This document shows, in pieces, positions 1 to 11,517 of a DNA stretch of 29,582 nt. A program made the translations under genes and the position numbers. The DNA is from Ophiostoma sp. CBS 140.51. Lineage: Eukaryota; Ascomycota; Sordariomycetes; Ophiostomatales; Ophiostomataceae. The DNA lies in the NCBI GenBank assembly GCA_029298735.1, contig JANSLP010000380.1:1-29582 (forward strand). Direction: 5' to 3'. The notes under the pieces were generated by a model. The model was given only the letters and a program-made list of their open reading frames with translations, was not told the DNA's origin and did not search any database. The stretch's first letter is position 1. Each line of letters begins with the position of its first letter.

Positions 1-1210
1 TGGCTTGAAAGCTTGAGGGTGTGTCCTTCCTGGTGCAGCCGTGCGTGTCCCTCTGGTCCCTGGCTCTTTTCCCTCGTCCCTCGTCACTCGTTTCAATGCG
101 ACGTGCTGCAAACTGTATTTGTAGACGGAGAAGGAGGGCTCAAAGAGAGCCGTTCTTGGCCCCCAATGGCCCCCTACTCCTACCCCCGTACGCCCAGTCC
201 CCTTGCTGTCGCTGAATGGCTCCTTCCTTCCTTCTTTCCTGCAAGGTACCAAGGAAAGCAAGACCGGCATCGGCAGCAGCTTCCCTTTGACAGGAAAAAA
301 TGGATGGGGTGTGTTAACGACCACGGAGTTTGAGTAGGCGCATTTCTGATAGAATGCGAGGAAGGCGTGATGGGTGCACATACATACAAAGGACACACAA
401 AGCACGTTGTGGGCCAATTGAGGGCCATGAGTCGAGAATGCTCGACCTAGAAACTCGAATGATGCAAACCCCAAATTCGTTGACAAACAACTCAATATCA
501 AAGAAAGATTCTCCGAATGCAGGACGCTATTTGATTTTTTGCGGAGGTTGATCTGGGGAAGCTCTCATCGTTTCTGTGTTCTCTCCAGCTATCATGAGTC
601 AGTAGGAAGACGAAGTTCCGAGAGTCCGAAAATCTGGAGTCAAAATGCGGTCGAGAGGCCTGGAGTTGGAGTCAACACGGTCTGGAATCTGGGGCAAAGG
701 GTTCGGTTTGCAAGCCTCCTTTTCTTTTTTTGAGAAAAAAAGAAAGGCTAGCAGAGTCTATTTGGGTTATTTGGCTATTGAACAACCCCCCAACCTACAA
801 CAATACACCACGAGACCAGAAAATGGACAAGGAAGTCCGAAATGGAGAAGCCATCAAGAAAGTTATCTTGCAAACGAAGCCACCAAGGAATGAGCTACGA
901 GAGACGATGCATGGAGAACAAGACATGCTCACTTTCATTCTTTCCGAAGTACACGCCCTCGACGCGGTCCGTGTCTTCAGAAACACGGAAGCTCGACTGT
1001 TGCTATCGCAGCTTGCCTGTTTTGCTGTTGTCTTGTCCGCTATTTCTCGGGAAAACGGAGGCCCGGTTTTCGTTCACTGCGTGCTCCCAAGGGGAGGCAA
1101 AAAAGAAAGCAATGCGGGCCCAGAACCAGAGCTACCTGACTGTGTGTGCATCTGCGGAGCCACATTTTGCACGAGAATAGGGCCTATCTTTACTGTTTCT
1201 TCTCTCCGAT

Positions 1211-1232
1211 TCTCTCTCTCTCTCTGTGTGTG
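1211..1232 (+). repeat. (TC)n(TG)n microsatellite
   Basis: Seven TC units pass directly into about three TG units. Short compound dinucleotide repeat in intergenic DNA. Confidence 0.9.
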
Positions 1233-2104
1233 GCTCATATCCCCAGTTTGCTTGAAGCAATGTTCGCTCTCTTCGCGCTTTACACCCCCCATGTCTAGTG
1301 TCCGCCTTGGCGATGGAGCAAGGAAGTGGGCTTGGGGGGGATGAGGACAAGAGGAAGATGGATTTGGGGCTTGTTGGGGCTATTGGACCACGATGCTCTT
1401 GGACTACTGAGTACAATGCTTTCCTTGACTCGCAAGTCCAGTTGGCAAATATCACGGGAACAACAACGGACAGCTGATACTTCTCGTCAAAGGTCGTTGC
1501 CCTCGTCGAAGGAAGTCGCCTGGGAGCACAATGTTTCCTCGCACAGAGCGAGTGTACCTCGTAGGACGGTGCCAAAAATAGACGGTTTAGCTCAGGTACA
1601 TACTCACAGCTGAACAGGAGACGTTCCACAGCCAATGCTTTTGCAGGTACACGTACTTCAAACCGTAGGGACGGGCTATCACGGCTTTCTCCGTTGTCAC
1701 ATATGAGAGTGAATACATGCTATGGACGGTGTGTACGTAAGATACAGAGCGAGCTGTACGAATACCGCATCAATTTGCCTCCCGTTTTCGAAACGGACAT
1801 AGTAATACCACGCCAGCAAAACCACACCAGAGTCCAAGCGACCAAGAAAAAAAGCTGGGGTCTCGGAGCTTCTCGGAATCACGGAGACCCTACGGGGAAC
1901 TGGAGATACGCCATGCCTGGCTTCCTTGTGCACTTCATTAGGCTCCGAGACTATCAGCGCTATTGGCTGAAAATTTGCTGGGGATGCGACACGGTCAAAG
2001 CCTTTGACTGACCACGTTTTCGATCTCCCTTGCCCTGCTTCCTGTTCTCCTACGGAGGAATGGCTCAATGTCTACTAGCCTCACTGAAGCCTTGGGCGTG
2101 TCTT

Positions 2105-2125
2105 TCTCGAGTCTCGAGTCTCGTA
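2105..2125 (+). repeat. Heptamer tandem repeat TCTCGAG
   Basis: Two complete TCTCGAG units and a partial third (TCTCGTA). Intergenic, no associated gene. Confidence 0.8.
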
Positions 2126-4000
2126 TCCTGTTCTCTTTATCTTGTCCTGAGTCAAGAAACGAAGCCCCCAGACAAGGACGTCGTAGTCCGTTCTTTGGCC
2201 GTCCTCTCTCTTCGACAATGGGGTTTCACTAGGGTGGAACGCTCCGGCGGCTCATTCAAAGAAGAGCTCCGCCCAGAATGTTTGACCCCCAGGCGCCCAG
2301 GGAACATTGTTCTCCCTCGGTGACTGCTTGTGCGAGGACGCAGTTTACTGAGTAGACGAGTTGGGACTGAACGCGGTGGAAAGGGGGTATTGTGGCTCAT
2401 GTGGAGGAGAAGTCACGATCCGATCGAAGCTGTCACTTGCCTCATTTTAATCCTCGGAACAGGACCCCACGAAGTGACAACACGAGGCGGCGAGCAGATT
2501 AGGGGAGGAGGGAGACAATGCAACACGCATCATTATGTTTGTCTACGGCACTGCAAAATGGCATGCGGCGTACCTGTCTTCCGCAATCAATACTGTGTGC
2601 ACTCCAGCTCGGTGTACTTTTGTGTGAAATCTAGACGGGCTCACGGTCCCTTTTCGAAGATTTTCAGCTCGGCCGGACTGTCAGATGTCAGGGGAAAAAA
2701 CTCAAAAAGGTTGCTATTCCAGTGACTTGGAAACTTGGGAAACGTAGTGGTTGCTGTTATTTCCAGGACAATGGGCCACGATACTACTGCTCATGGCAAT
2801 TTGCTCACCATGTCGCGCGACAAAGCTTCTTTGTTTCCTCATGCCTTACTTTCTAGAGAGTGTTCTCCGTAATTTTGTGTGAGCTTGATAGAATTTTTCT
2901 TTTCCTTCTTTCGCCACGCCGTAGTCCAAAGGCGCAATTCTCCGCAAAAAAAGCGGCGACAGAATCAAAAGGGCACGAAAAGGCACGAAAAAGAAATTTG
3001 AAGGTGGGCCACACCGTAAAAGCATATCGGATTTGTATCGTACTCTGTAAATACGGTAGAAAAAAAACGTGGGTTTGCCTCCCTCTCTTTTATCCCCACT
3101 GTAACGCGGCTGGCCGGGCCTGCTATTTTTTGAGGAGCTTGCTCGGTTTTTGGCTACCGAAATGACACCGAAGAATGAACCGACAGAGGGGATAAGGAGG
3201 AGTAAATAGTAAAAAAGACACCACCAACAATGTCGATAGACTTCTCCAGTAAATGAGGCAAAATAAAAGTGTCAATTCCACGGTCTCTGCACGGCGACAC
3301 CGTCAATCAAAACAAGGTGAATGGATTTGCGGCGTCCATTGAGGCAAACAAAACGGAGCATCTATAGAAAAGGGCCGCAAAGGGTGGCGGACGGCTACGA
3401 TCTCTGATATTCGTTTATCCCCTTAATTCGTTTCAATCGAACACATCTCGGGTATCTGGGTATCATCTGTATCTCTACTTATCTCTCTTTGCTCCTATTT
3501 TGGATCTGCTTTTGCTTGTGCTTGTCGAAACTATTTTTCGTCTTCTTTATGTTGGTGATGTCAGGGGCAGGTTAGGGGTAGATTATGTCATTAACATGTG
3601 AAAATTTGCAAGGCTGCCAGAGCTGCAGCCACCAATACCACCACCAAATCAAACCAACACGCCCCTCCACACACCAAAAAGCAGAATTTGGAGATTTGCG
3701 GCTCCGGGCGAACAGCCGCTTTTAGACAAGGCCCAGAACGATGGAAAAGAAGGAGAAAAGAGAACAACAACAACGGTACTTTTTTCATCTGACGTCTTCT
3801 TTATCTGGAGAAGGATCGATGAATGGCTGCGACAATCGCAGATTATTGGCATGTGTAACTGTCATACACTTTGATACCCCCGTAGAAAAAGTGCGGAGAA
3901 ATATCCTCAATCGTAGATATCCTCCATACGTGCGTACTGAGTAGGAGGGGTGTGTTGCACACAGATACTGGACGATATTTGCCAGCAATCAAATTGGACG

Positions 4001-7000
4001 ACGGACAACAGGGGCCGGGGCTCGAGGAGACGCGCACCGAATTCCTGGGTGAAGCGAGTTTTGTGTTGGCGGTTTGGCGAGACGAGGAAAAAAGGCAGAA
4101 TGGAAACGGAAACGGAACTGATAACAAAAGCCAAAAAGCTCGTGGACATTTACATTTACGATCAACGTGGTCAATTGAGTGACCTCATTTACTGGTAGAT
4201 CACTGATAGAACGCCATTTGAATTCCACTGCCCGTCGCTCCCCGATCTCCGTCACTTTAAAATAACATATTGGCATATCGGGGAAGGTGGTATTGCTCTG
4301 GAGTAATAGCCAATTGCGGTGAAGGTTCATCGACGATGATATCGGATACTGCGTACAGTTGCCCAGGTCATTTATCCGGTGCACGTTGTACTCACTTCAC
4401 TTTATGCACACGCGCCCATCGTCTGTTTTATTCATATAAAAGATCGCCTCTGCAGACGCTCAAGACAAGGACAGCGTAAAGCCGTAAAGCCCGAGCCGAA
4501 ATATAAGTAAATGAAGAATAAATGTAAGGTATTAAAAGAAGGTTCGCTTTATCTTTCGTTATTTTACTTGAATTTACGGTGTGTATGCTGATTGTTGTTC
4601 ATTTTTTGTTACTAAATAAAGCCCATTTTTAAACCCACAACTTCTATTGCCTTTCCAACTTTGTTGATAATTGTCCTGCCATCTCAGATCATGCCTTTTC
4701 CACCTGTTCGGCGTCTCCGTTTCCCCAGATGCGTCATCGTCCTTTTGTCCATCCTTTCTGTCTACTCCCTTTATCAATTACTCGTTTCGCCATAACTCCT
4801 AGATTCTGGCTCAGGAGATCTGTGCAGTTTGGATGACTGAGATTGGAAGCACCACACAAGACAGCAAGAAAAATACGGGGGTGGGCTGCTGGTATTGCAT
4901 CATGCTATGGCGAAATAGGCAAGTCGAGCCTCGCCAAACCCAGCCAAAACTCCCCAGAGCCGTCTGCCCCGCGGATCTACGGTTTACGTTTACATTTACA
5001 CAATGTGTTCTCAACTCTCTTGTTATGTTAACTCATGTTTTTCTACACCAGGGACCGGAGATCGGGGAACGGGGTTTGCTTCGCTTGAACTTTTAACAAA
5101 GTCGACTGTTTTTGCGTTTCTGAAAGCTCCCTGCTGCAACACGCTGACAAGGCGCACACACACACACAACAAAAACCACAAGGCAACGTTTCCTCTCTCT
5201 GACATTATCAGCCCCCTGCACTTACTTTTTGATCGCCTGCTTAATGTGGAAGTACAACTTTCTCTCTTGTCCTGCATTCTCCCATGGCGTCAGAATGACT
5301 GTTTGAATTTTGCTTTGCTCCAGGTTTTTTGGTCCTTTTTCATCTTCTTTCCCCGGGTGTCGGTACCATACTCGGGGTAATACACTAATGAGATAGGGGA
5401 GAAGGGCAGGAGAGGGGATGAGTAGTAAGATACGGTGTTACGAAGCCAGAGCGTCGGGGAGTATCGACAAAACAAAAATCAGGAGAGCGGAGAGCCAAGC
5501 GGGGAGGAGAATACGTCGTAGAAAAAGAAGGCCCGTTGAGTCTTCTGAATTTTTACTGTCACCCACACCGAGGCTTCCGAATGCGGGGAGAGTTGTGTTC
5601 GGCGTAACGTACGGTGTTGCAAAATTGCAATTTCAAGGATTGCATGTCTGTTCGTTTGGAACCTTTCTGCCTTCTTTCCGTTTGGACTTGTGGTTGTGGA
5701 TGGTGGTAAGATATGTCAGAAAGGGGGGAAAGTGGGTGAAACGGTCGCGGTGTGTCGCAGTTACCTTTGTTGAGAGATGGCCTTTTGGTTGTTGCCTTTG
5801 CTGTCGTTGCTGCCGTTTTCCACGAATAGGAGTGGGAGGAAGGTGCAACAGGACAGAATTTGGATTCAAACCGTCCTCGTACGGAAGGAGCACAAGACGG
5901 TTGCTTTCGTGCTCCCCTGGCAGATACGAGTTTGTCAAAACTAAGGTATCGTCGACAGGGAGAAAATATTGTAATTTGGATATTAAAAAATCAAACCAAT
6001 ATTGACGATGGCAATTGCGAATTTGCCTGCAGATTCCACAGTACGGCCGATCAACAAGAGTTCTGGTGTCAGTCATGAATCGACTGCAATTGAAGCTGTC
6101 TTTGTCGTCGGGAAATCAAGGGAAAGAGCTAGGGTATTGTTTCCGCCGTAGTGAGCAAATTCAGGAAGAGGACATCAAGGGCTCAAGTTCTCCGCAAGGT
6201 GAGACACAGTGACCTCTGTAAAAATGAGGAAGGAAAGGGGAACGGTGAAGCGGGGAGCCGATCGGGTCGGCAAACCTCGCTCCAACTGGTCCCGACCCTT
6301 TTTTGGAGGGAAGGAGCGGGAGGGGTGTCTCTCCCTCTTTATCAGAGCTCAGTGGCGTCGGACGCGAGGTACCATCTGCTGCTATTCATAGTACAAAAGC
6401 GACTTTGGGGGCAGAAGAAAAGGCCGTGCTAGCGGCAAAAGATAGCGTTATCGCGCGCTGCTCCTTCCTTTTTCTTCTCTTTTCTCAACCGGTCCGGGGT
6501 ATGTAGTGCTGAAAGGGAAATGGCAAAATCTGGGGGATCTGTCCTGGCTAGTGCGCTTTGAGCAATTGGGGGTGCAATGCGTTAAAAACAGGGCAGAAGT
6601 CACAAAGTCACTTTTTTGGTGAAGCTAACAGCGATTTGCGCTCCAGTCGCGATTTCCTTCTGAGATCCTGCTGGGGTATGCCCTGGCCCAGGCCTTTCCC
6701 TCTGTCCTCTCCGCCCAGAAGGCCCGACGCTCCAGGCCCTGTGGCTCTTTTCCCCAGGGATTCCCTCCACCCCCCCGGGAAAATCCTCAAGGTAATGATT
6801 CACTAACCTTGCAAGCCTTGCGTGCCTTTGCCCAAAGGAGTTGCGACTGTCAGTTGACAACCCAATTCTCTCGCCAGCCAGTACATACTTGTATGAGTCG
6901 AGATGCGGACGAGATTACACAAGAAAAACCTTAAACGCGGAGCCGGATATCGACAATAGAAGAAAAAAGGGGAGAAAAAGAGAAAAAAGGAGAAAGTGGC

Positions 7001-9400
7001 TTGGCCTTTTCCCCTTTTGTCCAGAATGTTGATTTTGTTGACTTGCTTCGCAAGATAAAAAGCGGGAAACAAAAGACGGGCGAGATGTTGAAAAGTCTGG
7101 GGAAATAGTATGGAGACACGGCATCATGGGCAACTCTTGTCTCTTTCAGGAGAAAGGCACTTATCTTGAAATTGCCTGGGGCGGTTTCGGCCCATCCCCG
7201 AGTCGGGGAGATGTATTGAAAAAAGAGAAGAGGGAGATATCAAGATTAGAGCCCGGAAGAATGTTCTGTTTCTCGTTTTCCTATTCGGAAGAGAACAGAC
7301 AAGATGCACAGCACAGACTGCACAGGGCCAAGGCATCAACAGAGATTGCGCGATCCGTGATGGGCAACGCACGATGCGGTGAGAAATACGCCACGCGGCT
7401 TGAGGCAAATGCTGTCTGGTTGTCAACTTTGACAACGAGTCATTGGGAAAACGATGAGGATCGGAGCCGTTCTGTTGCGGTCAGATCAAAGTCAACGGTT
7501 TCTATGTACATGTACATTTTACACACTTGTTTATTGATAGGACTAGAGATCGCGAGGCGAGCGCGCTTCGCGCGACTCATCTGTGGTTTTTCAAAAGAGC
7601 GGTGGACGAGACGAAAATGACAAAAAAAGATCGGCATATTTCAAGTTGACACCCGACAGGAAAAGTACAGACGAAAAGGCTGAACGGGCTTCTCCCGAGA
7701 GATGCTCTGGATACGAGGTTTTTTGTCTTTCTCTCTCATAAATTTTCCCCTTTAATACATTTCGTCAATATATCGAGATGCAGGTCAGCCCCGGACGCGG
7801 ACAGGCTGAGTCGGCTTTTTGGGGCAGGGCAAGCGATTTTGCGATAAGGAGATATGTTGTGAGATACGCATGAAACGCCCCATTCAGGTCCCCTCCACCT
7901 CACTTTCATCCATCCCTTGTAAAACGCGTGCGCGTTCTTCCACATAAGGGCGAACAAGTGCGTGAGATGATGACATTTTTGTGGTGGTGTCGTGGCAGAT
8001 AATACCAGAGATACATCGGCAGATTTCTGGGGAAGCTGATGGAAGGAGAGATAAGTGCAGTGAGAGAGAGGCTTAGACTTTGGGCTAGTGGTAACCAAAA
8101 GCAGTTGTCAATAAGAGCTGACGTTGGCAAAAAAAAGTACAGCGAAGTGAAAGTTGACAGAAAAGAGGGTGGGCAGCAAAAAACCTGGGGTTGGCACCTT
8201 TGACTCATTCTCACAATTCGTGCTGTCTTTGAATTTAATAAATCATAAGTAACAGCAAACTCACAGCGAAAAAATTGGTTGGGCTGGTCTCGACTTGATA
8301 TGCCCAGGCCAGGCAGCAGAATCCCGTGTTGTGTTCAATTTGATACGAGATTGTGTGCAACCAACGGCAGCCGCCTTACGCCATAGCACGATTTTGGTTT
8401 TGTTGACAGCAGCGTGGCCGCTCTGTGACGATCGTTCTTGATGTTGTTTTCTCAACGATTTTACATATTCTTCTTCCCACCTTTGTCTTTGCCGTGCGTG
8501 CGGCTGGAGGAGGACCTGGAACCAAGACTGGGCTGGGGTGGAAAGTAAAACCGAAAAACGCAACGAGGTCTCAAAATGCAATATTCAAAAATTCAAAAAT
8601 ATGTGTTTGGCCCTGGCAGGGCGAGAAGCTGGGCCACGGGGGCAGACAAAAGGCAGGGGTGGATCCGTACCAACAGCAGACAGAAAACCCCCACGTTTGC
8701 CTGTGTTTTGTTTTTCCGACGAAAGTTGGTGCCAGGGCCGGGGGGGCGTGGGTTTGTGTTGGTAATGTGCGGCGTAAATAGGGAAAACCCACAAAAATCT
8801 CGAACTCAGTACGGGGTAATAGCGTGATAGGCAAATGGCGTTAGGAGGACAGGAAAAGACGAAGGTGAGGGAAAAGGAAGCAAAAAAGAGCAAAGAAAAT
8901 GGCATCAACAGAGGCGTATTTACGGCGAATTTCGCTATTTAACGACCCCTTGATTCAGTCTGTTCGGCAACAAGGAAATGAAGGAAAAGGAAGACCAACA
9001 TTGTTGAGAATGAAGAGCATCGGAACAAAAAACCGATTCCACTTGTTAGGCCATGGACCTATGAATCGGCGTAACGAGTCAGGAGGCAAAAGCAAACAAA
9101 AGCCCAAATAAAATTGAATAGTTTGTTTGGCGTCCTGTCAACATTGGGAACCCGGCGAGCATTGCTGCTTTCTGTTTGCTGTCTATTTCCGTGAGACAAA
9201 ATCAAAGAGATGGACACAGCACATTGTGATGGGAGATACGATAGAATATGAGCGAAGCAAGTAGAAGGGCTAGAACTTGGCAATTGGGGAAAGGAGTCAG
9301 ACGTTGTGTGAGAGCCCGGCTTCATCAGGCGGTAGTTCTTGGGAGAGATAGCCGAAGTCTGCGCTCTCATGGACTCCCACTCGGCGCTGGAAAATGAAAA
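4001..9400. other. Gene-free stretch with several unexplained open frames
   Basis: No gene is recognisable. The region at 5418-6076 is open on both strands (195 codons plus, 147 codons minus), and a 70-codon frame at 8899-9111 starts in a strong context. None shows a known domain, and their lengths are near what this much DNA gives by chance. Purine-rich tracts occur around 6955-7000 and 8840-8900. An AT-richer island lies at about 4500-4640. A 14-bp palindrome is at 7504-7517 and a GC-rich hairpin at 7559-7578. Confidence 0.45.
5155..5168 (+). repeat. (CA)n microsatellite
   Basis: Seven CA units followed by ACAAAAACCACAA. Intergenic. Confidence 0.85.
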
Positions 9401-10173
9401 ACGTACCCTTCATCCCCTGCTGATAACGAGTAAGACAGCACTGTAATCATAGCGGGCCCCTTTGGGCAGGAGAGTTGGCCGGGTTTTTGCGTGCTTCTCC
9501 TTCCTTCCTCACAGTGACACACACAAAAATCAAAGGGTGCTTGGGAAAACACGGGGCGACTGGGGTACGTACTTTTTGGCGGGGAAAGACTTTCTCTCAC
9601 AGCGCACAAGAGGCACAAGAGAGAAAACAGAGTGAGATTCCAAAGAAAGGGCAGGAAGGGGGTGGATCTAGTAAATTGCGGATGGGCGATGTGCCACCTA
9701 CTGTCCGCCCCCGAGACGACACGCATCAAGAGACAGCGAGGGAAGGTGTGAGCGGCCAAGCGTGAAGATAGCCGCCTCAGGGGGATACTCCGCAAAATGA
9801 TATCTTTCTCATCATCGACGACTATCATCGGGGAGCCTCCGCAACTCATATTTGCCCTATTCCGAGAAGCCACTATGATTTCATGGATCAGGCCCAGGCG
9901 CGTGCCTGACACCGTGTTATCCTGGGATAAGGAGGAGGCTCGCAAGATGAGGGGAGAAGGACAAAAAAAGGAGGAGGAGCGAAAGCGAAAAGCGGGATGT
10001 CGGACCAAGAAGCGCATGCCATGGCAGCCCTTTGTCGCTTCTATCTTTCGCTTCTCGCAAAGCACGTTCCGGTCTCATGGGGTAAAGGATGTAGAAAACC
10101 ACTAGCAGAAACACCAGGTTCTTCGTTTTGCGGAGAAATAAACCGCCACCGGGGAATGTTCGCACGATAGTGC

Positions 10174-10208
10174 GAGAGGAGAGGAGAGGAGGAGATGAGG
10201 AGAGGAGG
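10174..10208 (+). repeat. GAGGA-type purine repeat
   Basis: Tandem GAGGA/GAGAG units, pure purine on the plus strand except one T, directly after a small hairpin (TCGCAC, loop GATA, GTGCGA at 10160-10175). Confidence 0.8.
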
Positions 10209-11504
10209 TACAAAGAAACAAGGGAACATCGTGCCTGCCCTTCATGGACTTTCAAGGGGGTGTTCACGATGCACAATCAAATGAGGAAAGAGAAAGGCCC
10301 AAAAAGGCAATTGCAAAGTTGCAGCAGGGGCACTCACGTTTCCCCCCCTTCAACACGCAATTCAAAATCCAGATAACGTTTTGTTTTTGTGGGAAGGATT
10401 GGCATGGAGGATATCAGAATCCTTCCTCCTATTTTGCAGACGGAGAGCTGAAAAGGCAAAAAGGGAAAGAGAGCAACAGGTGTCGCGAAGCTGATCCAGA
10501 GACTATGGAGCCCAACTGGAGCATCTGGGGCAGGAGCGACTCCAGTGGAAAAGATAGCCGACTGCCTTCCTGCCTGTTGGTGGCTCGACTATGAGTGTTT
10601 GCGAGCGGTTCCGACATGCCCCGATAGCTATGCTGACTGTCAAAGAAAGAATGACTGGCGACCTTCGCCTCCAAGTCCCCGTTCTAGACCACCGTTTTGA
10701 AAAAGTTGTAGGCGGATTAGGGTCTTTTGGTAAAGAAACGTTCCGGTAAGCTTCCATCGCCTATTGCTCTTCGGGAATGTAGTCCGTTAACCCGCAGAAA
10801 ACTTTCCTTATTCCCCCATGCAACTCGCCGAGAAACATGCGCTTATGGGGGATAACAGTTTGCCCAAGCCTTCCTAGCGAGTTTCTCCGAACGTGAAGCG
10901 TGCTTTGAGCACGCCTTTCCCGCCTCCCGCCTTCCGCCATCCCCAACTAACAAAACTTTTTTTTCGTCCTTTCCCTTTCACCACCCATTTCCCTTATCTC
11001 TCTAGTCTCACCCCACAAAAAGGCTGTTCCGGATCAGGAACACCGAAACACCGAGGCGACCTACAAACGGCAGGAATGATGGGGGAACGTGAGGTATTTG
11101 GGTATCTAGTTATCGTCAAGGAGAAAGAGGTCCAGGCAAGGCAGGAGCGAGGCAAAATGGTGACAAGACGGTGAGCAGGCTCACTGGATTGGACCTATTC
11201 TTTTCCATTTCGCCTCGTTTTAGGGTCGGTGCACGCAAGCAGCTGAGAGGTACAGGGGAAGCTCGCAAGGTACAAGCTGACAAGGCACAAGAGAGGGTTT
11301 AATGCCGCTTCAAAATGCCATGTACTCTGTATCCTACCTTGTTGACTCCAGTGTGCACTATCTAGACCTTTGAAAACGAGAATGGAAAGAGCATGTGAGT
11401 TAACCAACGGCACATCGCTCTTTCTCATATTTCCATGAAGTGTATCCAAATGTCGAACGTCGTCGCCTCTAGCAGTAACCTCGGACGATAGGTGTTGCTC
11501 AGTC

Positions 11505-11517
11505 GTAGTAGTAGTAG
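11505..11517 (+). repeat. (GTA)4 trinucleotide repeat
   Basis: Four GTA units in intergenic sequence; not in a supported reading frame. Confidence 0.8.

Larger units (their letters stand above)
1..4000. other. Gene-free stretch, far upstream of cre1
   Basis: Mixed base composition, roughly half G+C, with stops in all frames at ordinary spacing. A frame is open from base 1 to the stop at 331-333 but resembles nothing I know. A 173-codon ATG-started frame at 823-1344 has a good initiation context but no recognisable domain. Simple repeats occur at 1211-1232 and 2105-2125. No tRNA, transposon or gene is supported. Confidence 0.5.

Noticed and set aside
1..333. Plus-strand frame open from the left edge to a stop at 331-333, possibly the tail of a gene
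   Set aside because: The peptide is Ser/Pro/Cys/Trp-rich with no recognisable motif and an adjacent frame is open as well; no evidence that a gene enters from the left.
7504..7517. Perfect 14-base palindrome ATGTACATGTACAT
   Set aside because: About two palindromes of this size are expected in the window by chance, and it is built from a simple GTACAT repeat.
7559..7578. GC-rich hairpin (GAG-CGCGC, loop TTC, GCGCG-A-CTC) as a possible terminator or RNA
   Set aside because: Bulged short stem, no T run, and stem-loop terminators are not used by fungal RNA polymerase II.
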